From NCBI GenBank assembly GCA_002506665.1, contig DAXZ01000079.1, positions 3,938 through 22,949 of the forward strand: a stretch of 19,012 nucleotides of DNA, in the 5' to 3' direction. The position numbers and the translations under genes were made by a program. Source of the stretch: Nitrosopumilus sp. UBA526 (GTDB lineage Archaea > Thermoproteota > Nitrososphaeria > Nitrososphaerales > Nitrosopumilaceae). The notes beneath the pieces were generated by a model. The model was not told the origin of the DNA. It ran no database searches and saw only the letters and a list, made by a program, of their open reading frames with translations. Within the stretch, counting starts at the first letter, position 1, and the number at the start of each line of letters is the position of its first letter. Shown in pieces: positions 13,627 to 19,012 of this stretch.

Positions 13627-14901
13627 CTACTCAATCTGAATATTTGCACCCATGCGATTCATCTCTTGGATAAAATCAGGATATGATACTTTGACTGACT
13701 CTGGGTCTGATACCGTACAGTTGCCAACATACATTCCGGCAATGCAAAATGCCATGAATAGCCTGTGATCTTCTTCAGAGTCCAGGTCAGCCCCTGTTAG
13801 TTTGCCTGATGATTCCAGGATAAGACCGTCTTCTTGTTCACAAATTTTGATTCCAAGTTTTCCAAGTTCCTGGGATATGACAGCAATCCTGTCTGTCTCT
13901 TTTAATCGTGCATGTCTTACATTAAATATTTCAATAGGAGCAACAGAGTTTAATGCCAATATTGCAAGAGGGGGAAGGAGATCTGGGGAATTACTCAGAT
14001 CAAATCTTCCACCAGTTAGTCTTGCAGGCGATTTGAGCTTGATCTCATCATCATTTATAGAGATCTCAACTCCCAACTGTCCTAGGATATCAATAAAGAT
14101 CTCATCGCCCTGAGGCAAGTCTCCCATGCTTCCCTTGATTGTAATCTCATCGCCATTAAGAACAGTGGCAGAAAGCAATAGTGCAAGACTTGATGAGTCA
14201 ATCGGAACAACAAATGTGTGTCTTTGATAGACCTGCGGCAGTATGTTGTATCTTTTGTATGGTATTATCGTTTGAACAGACACGCCAAACCCCCTCATTG
14301 TAGCAATCGTTGCATCAAGATATGGTTTTGACACCAGGTTTCCCTCAATGATTAGACTGATTCCGTGTTCTGTTAATGGCGCACATATCAATAATGCCGA
14401 GATAAACTGGCTAGATAGATCCCCTGTAATCTTTACCTCCCCTCCTGAGATCTTGCCTTTGATTTTGATTGGCGGTTTTCCGTCTGCTGAATCGCACTGC
14501 GCACCCAAGCTTGTTAGTGCATCCAAGAGTGGACGCATTGGTCTTTTTTGTAAACTCGAATCCCCTGTCAATACAATCTCATCTGAGAACAGGCTTGCAA
14601 TGCCTGAGGCAATTCTCATTGTTGTGCCAGAGTTTTCAGTATTGATAGTTGAGACCTTTGTATCAGTCTTGATTGGACTCTGGACAGTTAAAGTAGAACC
14701 CTGAATCGTTATATCTGCGCCAAACTTTTTGCAGGCCTCGACTGTTGCAATCGTATCTGCTGAGAGTAACACGTTTTCCACCATGCTGTTTTTGCCTGCA
14801 AGTGATGCTAGAAAGATGGCCCTGTGCGTATAACTCTTGTTTGGGGGGCAGGCTATTTGGCCTGAAATCCTTGATTTTTCAATTTTACACTTCATAGACA
14901 T
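13627..14901 (-). CDS. aroA: 3-phosphoshikimate 1-carboxyvinyltransferase (EPSP synthase)
   Basis: Joins phosphoenolpyruvate to shikimate-3-phosphate. The 424-aa protein (422 if the ATG at 14895 is used) shows the two-domain EPSP synthase pattern: PPNKSYTHRA with the substrate Lys22 and Arg27, ENSGTTMR (89-96), KRPMRPL, SSQFISALL (163-171), NSPDLLP with the catalytic Asp307, RHARLKETDR, DHRLFMAF and the closing SYPDFI. The GNAGTAMR of the E. coli enzyme reads NSGTTMR here, a difference in the PEP and glyphosate site. The first ATG overlaps the shikimate kinase stop by 17 bp and the second by 11 bp; the second gives the more usual MKCKIEKS start. It is co-transcribed with aroE and shikimate kinase. 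Confidence 0.96.
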   Translation of the reverse strand: MSMKCKIEKSRISGQIACPPNKSYTHRAIFLASLAGKNSMVENVLLSADTIATVEACKKFGADITIQGSTLTVQSPIKTDTKVSTINTENSGTTMRIASGIASLFSDEIVLTGDSSLQKRPMRPLLDALTSLGAQCDSADGKPPIKIKGKISGGEVKITGDLSSQFISALLICAPLTEHGISLIIEGNLVSKPYLDATIATMRGFGVSVQTIIPYKRYNILPQVYQRHTFVVPIDSSSLALLLSATVLNGDEITIKGSMGDLPQGDEIFIDILGQLGVEISINDDEIKLKSPARLTGGRFDLSNSPDLLPPLAILALNSVAPIEIFNVRHARLKETDRIAVISQELGKLGIKICEQEDGLILESSGKLTGADLDSEEDHRLFMAFCIAGMYVGNCTVSDPESVKVSYPDFIQEMNRMGANIQIE

Positions 14902-15739
14902 TTGCCTTTTTGTTGCTGATTTTTGAGACTAGGATGTTTCCGTCAAGTGTCGAGAATACCTTACGGATAGACGACTCATTTTCTTGTTTTGTTATGGCGG
15001 CAATCGACGGCCCGTTTCCAGAAATAGACGCCCCAAGAGCTCCTTGTTCAACAAGTTCTGCAATAATCCTAGGTTCTGAATTCAGAATTGATGATGTAGC
15101 TAATCCGTTAATTATCATTGCATCCCAATATCTTGCATGCTTGGCTAATTCCCATGCACACTCAAATACCGATGAGAGGGTTTTTAGTCTCTTTAGATTT
15201 CCACGTTTTCTGTTTTTTGGGATAAATATTACTGCCATCAGGTTTGACGGCCCTTTGTCAAATCTAACTCTCTTTCTCTTGGCATTGTCTGTAACGTTAA
15301 ATCCCCCATAATAGCAAGAGCATGCGTCATCATATGCCCCCGTAATGCTTACCTTGGATTCGAGGGATGCGTCAACTCCTGCAACTAAGATTTGCTGGTC
15401 AGTGAGTCTTGGTCTGAACAGCTTGGCACATGCAAGAACAACTGCAGAAGATATTGCACTAGAGCTTTTTAATCCATAACCTGTCGGAATCTCCGAATCA
15501 AGTGTTATTGTTATCTTATTTTGCTCAAGATCCTTCTTTGAGATAATTTTTTTTACGGTATTGTTGATCAGATTGGAACTGAGGCTTTTGTTCTCAGATT
15601 TAATCAAGATTCCCTTACCGGGTTCGGTTTGAACTGTGGCATTTACCTGTAATGCAATTCCTAGTGTAGCGCCCTTTTGGTTTGCAATTGCATTGACTAG
15701 TGAGACTGCTCCGTGAACAGTTGCCTTTGCTTTTGCCAT
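14885..15739 (-). CDS. aroK: Shikimate kinase, archaeal GHMP-kinase type
   Basis: Phosphorylates shikimate at O3 using ATP. Unlike bacterial AroK/AroL (P-loop NMP-kinase fold), this 284-aa enzyme belongs to the GHMP superfamily used by archaea. The ATP-binding PTGYGLKSSSAISSA is at residues 85-99, SITGAYDDACSCYYGG is in the middle, and the third GHMP motif appears as GASISGNGPSIAAI. Its ATG shares a base with the aroE stop (TGATG) and its 3' end overlaps aroA. This position between aroE and aroA, the enzymes on either side in the pathway, confirms shikimate rather than another GHMP substrate such as homoserine or mevalonate. Confidence 0.95.
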   Translation of the reverse strand: MAKAKATVHGAVSLVNAIANQKGATLGIALQVNATVQTEPGKGILIKSENKSLSSNLINNTVKKIISKKDLEQNKITITLDSEIPTGYGLKSSSAISSAVVLACAKLFRPRLTDQQILVAGVDASLESKVSITGAYDDACSCYYGGFNVTDNAKRKRVRFDKGPSNLMAVIFIPKNRKRGNLKRLKTLSSVFECAWELAKHARYWDAMIINGLATSSILNSEPRIIAELVEQGALGASISGNGPSIAAITKQENESSIRKVFSTLDGNILVSKISNKKANVYEV

Positions 15740-16554
15740 CAGAATCCTCCCAATAGTGCTTTTTTCATGGCGTTATAAGGTGCTTTCATACCATGCCAGA
15801 TTTCAAAGGCCCTGACTGCCTGGCCTAAAAGCATCTCATAGCCATAAATCACTACTGCATTTTTCTCTTTTGCCTTTTTGACAAAGTCAGTATTCATTGG
15901 CATGTAGACAATATCATAAATGATTGTCTCCCCGGTGATTCCATCTAGAGATATTACACTCTGTTCGTTTCCAAGTCCTACGGATGTGGCATTAACAATA
16001 ATGTCATAGTTTCTGACATCAGCATCGCCGAGTTTTGCTGCATGTGCATCTAGTCCGATAGATCTTGCAAATCCCGATAAATTGTCTGCATTGTCCAATG
16101 TTCTGTTTGCGACAGTGATGCTCTTGGCTTTCTCTTTTGCGAATCCGGCAACGATTGCCCTTGCTGCCCCCCCGGCACCTAAAAGTAGTACCTTGGAATC
16201 AGCAACATCTAGTTCCCTCTTTTTAAATGGTTCCAAGAATCCATCCATGTCTGTGTTGTATCCCATTAGAATTCCTTTCTCATTTGATACGGTATTGACA
16301 GCGCCAATCAAGCTGCATGACTCGTCAGCCTTGTCTAGATATTTCATCATCTCTATTTTGTGTGGAATTGTAATGTTAAATCCATCAATCTTGATCTTTT
16401 TTAGCCCTGCTATTCCCGCATCTAGTTCTCCTTTTGGAATGCGGTATGCAATGTATGATGAATCTAAATCCATCTCTCTAAACGCCGCACTATGAATATT
16501 TGGAGACAGCGAGTGATCAATGGGATCCCCAATTACTGCAAATGACTTTGCCAT
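15739..16554 (-). CDS. aroE: Shikimate 5-dehydrogenase
   Basis: Reduces 3-dehydroshikimate to shikimate with NADPH. The 271-aa protein has the substrate-domain SLSPN (15-19), NITIPHK with catalytic Lys66, GYNTDMDGF with Asp102, the Rossmann GAGGAARA (126-133), the NRT motif typical of NADPH binding, NATSVG, DIVYMP and the C-terminal YGYEMLLGQAVRAFEIW. The length is normal. It starts a unit with shikimate kinase (1-bp overlap) and aroA. A TATA-like box about 30 nt upstream lies in the 75-bp gap after DHQ synthase II. The preceding pathway enzyme, 3-dehydroquinate dehydratase, would be expected near this junction but is absent. Confidence 0.96.
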   Translation of the reverse strand: MAKSFAVIGDPIDHSLSPNIHSAAFREMDLDSSYIAYRIPKGELDAGIAGLKKIKIDGFNITIPHKIEMMKYLDKADESCSLIGAVNTVSNEKGILMGYNTDMDGFLEPFKKRELDVADSKVLLLGAGGAARAIVAGFAKEKAKSITVANRTLDNADNLSGFARSIGLDAHAAKLGDADVRNYDIIVNATSVGLGNEQSVISLDGITGETIIYDIVYMPMNTDFVKKAKEKNAVVIYGYEMLLGQAVRAFEIWHGMKAPYNAMKKALLGGF

Positions 16555-16580
16555 CTCATTTATCCAAAGGCATATGATTG

Positions 16581-16588
16581 ATTTAAAC
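16581..16588 (-). promoter_or_regulatory. TATA-like box of the aroE unit
   Basis: It reads GTTTAAAT on the minus strand, centred about 30 nt before the aroE ATG at 16554, in the 75-bp gap between DHQ synthase II and aroE. Confidence 0.45.
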
Positions 16589-16629
16589 TCAACAGTTGTA
16601 CTTGTTTCAAAGAACTAAAGTGAGACTAG

Positions 16630-17688
16630 TTATTTTTCCAGAATATATTCATCTGAGACTTCCATCCCAAAATGTCTGCCTGTTGCTGGTTTTGAGTGAA
16701 CCATCACAGTATCGCCTTTTTTTAGATGCGTAACTGAGACTAGCTGTCCGTTTGATTTGACGAATCGGATTGTCTCTGCATCTTGGGCTATGATTCCACC
16801 CGTCTCCTTGCCTACTGTGGCTTTGATCATCAGCATTGGTCTGCGCTCTATCTTTGATCTTCCTACGGTTGCTCGCCTTGCTTTGCCTTTCGAGTTAAGA
16901 ATCAATACCTCAGAGCCGGTCTCGACTTCGGAGAGATAGCTTGTTGTGCCATCTGGAGATAATGTATAGCAATGAACAGCGCCTGCATTGACTCTAAACG
17001 GTCTTGGAGACGTAAATGACGAGCCGACTGATTCGTTGTGAACTAGGAACAAAAAGTTTGACCGGTTTCCAACCAACATTCCCTCACCTTTGTGAAGCAT
17101 GGATGCCGTATCTACGCAGACTCTTTCGCCATCTCCTACTTCCTTAATTTCTATAATCTTTGCAGGTTTCATCTCAAAACTCTTTGTTCCTAGATATACC
17201 ATGACTTCGCGTACTTTGTTAATTGACGACGTGCTAAAGATTACGCCGTCTACTCCGATTTCTAGAATTGAGAACATTTTTCTTACCTCCTCAGGTGTTC
17301 TTGCAATTGCAAATATCTTGGTGTGAATTTTGTGCAGCTTGGCAATGATGTTTTCCAACGGGATTATCTTCCAGTCTTTGACTTGGACTATGACAAAGTC
17401 TAGTCCTTTCTTGGCAGCTGCAAGAACACGGTCAATGTCTGAATTTGACAATATCTGAAATTTTCTTCCAACCTTTTTTCCCCTTGGTTTAGACCTGTCT
17501 TTATCAAGTATTACATAGTTTGATGCACTTGATGGAAAGATTGTTTGGAGTTTTGTTTTCTTTTTATCCAATTTTTTAGGATCAAGATATACCATCCTTA
17601 TCCCCTCTGCTTCTAGCTGAGGCAGAAACTTTGCTAGTTGTGCCGGAGATGCCTTTGGGGAGATTATCAACTCTCTTGTCTTACTCAA
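16630..17688 (-). CDS. 3-dehydroquinate synthase II
   Basis: Second enzyme of the archaeal early shikimate route: NAD-dependent oxidative deamination and cyclisation of 2-amino-3,7-dideoxy-D-threo-hept-6-ulosonate to 3-dehydroquinate, as described for Methanocaldococcus MJ1249. The 352-aa protein carries the long family-specific block GDGERVCVDTAS, then GEGMLVG, FLFLVHNES, TSPRPFRVNAGAVHCY, YLSEVETGSEVL and VGRSKIERRPM. It is unrelated in sequence to the bacterial AroB. Translation probably starts at a TTG (17688) lying inside the end of the ADH synthase gene (8-bp overlap); no good ATG lies near. This arrangement implies coupled translation of the two enzymes that act in sequence. Confidence 0.95.
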   Translation of the reverse strand: MSKTRELIISPKASPAQLAKFLPQLEAEGIRMVYLDPKKLDKKKTKLQTIFPSSASNYVILDKDRSKPRGKKVGRKFQILSNSDIDRVLAAAKKGLDFVIVQVKDWKIIPLENIIAKLHKIHTKIFAIARTPEEVRKMFSILEIGVDGVIFSTSSINKVREVMVYLGTKSFEMKPAKIIEIKEVGDGERVCVDTASMLHKGEGMLVGNRSNFLFLVHNESVGSSFTSPRPFRVNAGAVHCYTLSPDGTTSYLSEVETGSEVLILNSKGKARRATVGRSKIERRPMLMIKATVGKETGGIIAQDAETIRFVKSNGQLVSVTHLKKGDTVMVHSKPATGRHFGMEVSDEYILEK

Positions 17689-18463
17689 CTTTCTTCAGTG
17701 CTTCCTTTGCTGTCTCTTTTCTAAATATTATGCCAGCCAGTGCATCCACCATTTTTTCTGGTGTTTTATGTGCAAAGATATTTCTGCCATATGTAACCCC
17801 GCAGGCACCTGCAGTCATGGCATCCTCTGTCATCTGTAGAACATCCAAGTCAGTTTTTGCCTTTGGCCCACCTGCAATGACAACAGGAACTGGTGTGCAT
17901 TTTACGACTTTGGTAAATGAGTCAATATCTCCAGTATACAATGTTTTGACAATGTCAGCTCCGCACTCTGCTCCGATTCTTGCAACATGTGCTACGATTT
18001 CTGGATCATGTGGATTCTTGATATTTTCTCCCCTAGGATACATCATTGCCAATAGTGGCATTCCCCATTTGTGACACTGTTGTGCAGTCATCCCGAGCTG
18101 CTCGAGCATCTCTGGTTCTTCCTTGCCACCTATGTTAATGTGCAATGAAACCCCATCTGCGCCCATTGCGACAGCTTCTTTTACGGTTCCCGTAAGCATT
18201 TTGCGATTAGGTGTCAATGATAATGATGTACTGCTTGAAAAGTGAACTAGAATTCCCACCTTGATAGGCCTAGGTAATGCTTTGATAATCCCTTTGTTGA
18301 TAATTACACTTGAAAGTCCATATTCTTCACATCTGTAAATTAGTGAAGCAGGATCTTCAAGACCTTCAATGGGTCCGTTTGAGATACCGTGATCCATAGG
18401 AATGCACAACATTCGTCCATCTCTGAGAATTCGTTCAAGTCTGATTTGGTGTCCGGAGACCAT
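17681..18463 (-). CDS. 2-amino-3,7-dideoxy-D-threo-hept-6-ulosonate (ADH) synthase, class I aldolase family
   Basis: First enzyme of the archaeal shikimate route, condensing a deoxyketohexose phosphate with aspartate semialdehyde to give ADH, as for MJ0400. The 260-aa TIM-barrel protein has the proton-shuttle Asp24 in PMDHGISNGP, the catalytic Tyr142 in MMYPRG, the Schiff-base Lys173 in ADIVKTLYTGD and the phosphate-binding VIAGGPK and YGRNIF near the end. Sequence alone could also fit fructose-bisphosphate aldolase of the DeoC/LacD group, but the overlap with DHQ synthase II settles the role. The ATG at 18463 lies 9 nt after a candidate small gene and about 31 nt after a TATA-like element. 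Confidence 0.92.
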   Translation of the reverse strand: MVSGHQIRLERILRDGRMLCIPMDHGISNGPIEGLEDPASLIYRCEEYGLSSVIINKGIIKALPRPIKVGILVHFSSSTSLSLTPNRKMLTGTVKEAVAMGADGVSLHINIGGKEEPEMLEQLGMTAQQCHKWGMPLLAMMYPRGENIKNPHDPEIVAHVARIGAECGADIVKTLYTGDIDSFTKVVKCTPVPVVIAGGPKAKTDLDVLQMTEDAMTAGACGVTYGRNIFAHKTPEKMVDALAGIIFRKETAKEALKKVE

Positions 18464-18472
18464 GTTTTGATC

Positions 18473-18616
18473 TCATTTTTGTACCCTACTTAAAAATAGT
18501 GTGATCGTTCGCTTTGTCTCTGTCTTTGAGTGATTTCCGACTCCGAGTTGTTGATTATAATGGCTCAATAGAAAGTAAAGTATCTTTTTTTCAAACTGCG
18601 TAATATCTTGCTTCAT
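18473..18616 (-). CDS. Candidate 47-aa small protein upstream of ADH synthase
   Basis: An unrecognised small ORF beginning at an ATG (18616) and ending in TGA at 18473-18475, 9 nt before the ADH synthase start. It begins MKQDITQFEKKILYFLLSHY, an amphipathic helix-like stretch, and ends with a basic segment. Support: a TATA-like TTAATTAA element is centred 25 nt upstream, the leaderless spacing seen at other genes here, and it is positioned as the first gene of the ADHS-DHQS II unit. Against: 47 codons can stay open by chance, and I know of no homologue. It contains three Phe and two Tyr, not enough to argue for a leader peptide. Confidence 0.4.
   Translation of the reverse strand: MKQDITQFEKKILYFLLSHYNQQLGVGNHSKTETKRTITLFLSRVQK
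18490..18498 (-). promoter_or_regulatory. TATA-like element before ADH synthase
   Basis: It reads TATTTTTAA on the minus strand, about 31 nt before the ATG at 18463. It lies inside the candidate small ORF, so ADH synthase may be transcribed from here, from the upstream element at 18637-18647, or from both. Confidence 0.35.
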
Positions 18617-18636
18617 TGCAATAAAATGGCCAAACT

Positions 18637-18647
18637 TTAATTAAAAT
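18637..18647 (-). promoter_or_regulatory. TATA-like element before the candidate small gene
   Basis: An ATTTTAATTAAAG-type AT-rich stretch on the minus strand is centred about 25 nt before the ATG at 18616, consistent with leaderless transcription of the small ORF and read-through into ADH synthase. Confidence 0.4.
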
Positions 18648-18758
18648 CTATTTTTATCTAGTACTTTTAATCCCCCCCACACCCGAATCTCATCTATCTT
18701 GCCTAGACATATCGGCTCTGTAATTTAGACTATAATTGCACATTTGTACCCAAGCATT

Positions 18759-19012
18759 TTAACGCAAAATATTCTCAACTGGTTCTGCTGCAAAGTCTGG
18801 CAGTACAGCACCGCCTATGCCAATACTACGGTCACCCTGTGGGTCGTATGATACGGTAATACCATCAATGTTAGTGGCATCAACTGGAGTCTCTAGTGTC
18901 AGTATAACCTTGTACTGTGAAAGTGATATGCCAGTTATGGTTATTGGGGCACCACTATTAGTTACTGTAAAGTCTCCAGTCTCTACATTAGATATGGACT
19001 CGTCTATCCTTG
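18759..19012 (-). CDS. C-terminal part of a repeat-type surface protein (SwmB-like), cut by the window edge
   Basis: The minus-strand frame is open from the window end down to a TAA at 18759-18761, giving 84 residues without the start. The sequence is beta-rich and low in Lys and Cys: TGDFTVTNSGAPITITGISL, then VILTLETPVDATNIDGITVSYDP, then GDRSIGIGGAVLPDFAAEPVENIL. This pattern resembles the last copy of a SwmB-like/Ig-like repeat found in large secreted or surface proteins, where repeats end with AxFxxxxVxN. Such proteins in ammonia-oxidising archaea are often very long with many near-identical domains. It lies upstream of, and on the same strand as, the aromatic cluster, but the 140-bp gap to the small ORF contains a separate promoter-like element. 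The family call is from pattern memory. Confidence 0.65.
   Translation of the reverse strand, partial: RIDESISNVETGDFTVTNSGAPITITGISLSQYKVILTLETPVDATNIDGITVSYDPQGDRSIGIGGAVLPDFAAEPVENILR

Noticed and set aside
18671..18684. Seven-C run followed by ACACCC as a possible switch tract or regulatory site
   Set aside because: It lies in non-coding DNA with no symmetric partner and no gene that its length would shift in or out of frame.

Overview
The window looks like a chromosomal segment of an ammonia-oxidising archaeon (Thaumarchaeota/Nitrososphaeria). The evidence is archaeal-type enzymes throughout: ADH synthase plus 3-dehydroquinate synthase II in place of the classical first shikimate steps, a GHMP-type shikimate kinase, a ThiD-ThiN fusion and an archaeal phosphoglycerate mutase. 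Many genes have a TATA-like box about 24-30 nt before the start codon, as expected for leaderless archaeal mRNAs. The moderate GC content of the core genes would fit a Nitrosotenuis- or Nitrosarchaeum-like group I.1a lineage better than a very AT-rich one, but genus is a guess.

Layout. 1-266: intergenic, beginning with a perfect 24-bp palindrome. 267-2076: a DUF309 protein (+) convergent with and overlapping apgM (-). 2316-3805: a GalT-like HIT-superfamily protein and a four-helix membrane protein (+). 3802-4942 (-): a sugar-1-phosphate nucleotidyltransferase followed by a eukaryote-like glucosamine-6-phosphate N-acetyltransferase homologue. 4992-6275 (-): thiD-thiN. 6448-7710 (+): an AT-rich accessory cassette of three tightly coupled genes (an unknown protein, a DUF5678-like protein and a retropepsin-like aspartic protease). 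The last two each appear broken by a single-nucleotide frameshift. 7711-8451: a long stretch with no convincing gene. 8483-9808: thiC (+). 9791-18463 (-): a large aromatic amino acid cluster. 18473-18616 (-): a candidate 47-aa leaderless small gene. 18759-19012 (-): the C-terminal end of a repeat-type surface protein cut by the window edge.

The aromatic cluster reads, in transcription order: ADH synthase, DHQ synthase II, aroE, shikimate kinase, aroA, aroC, a chorismate mutase-aminotransferase fusion, tyrA and a Nudix hydrolase. It covers the route from the ADH precursor to tyrosine, apart from 3-dehydroquinate dehydratase (aroD), which is not in the window. Promoter-like elements suggest at least three transcription units: ADHS-DHQS II, aroE-SK-aroA and aroC-CM/AT-tyrA-nudix. 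Genes within each unit overlap or are separated by a few bases.

thiD-thiN and thiC together supply HMP-P synthesis, its phosphorylation and thiamine-phosphate formation. They flank the accessory cassette, so this interval looks like an insertion or hypervariable spot between two core thiamine loci. The cassette is the best candidate here for something under-described. No tRNA, rRNA, CRISPR array or transposase was recognised.
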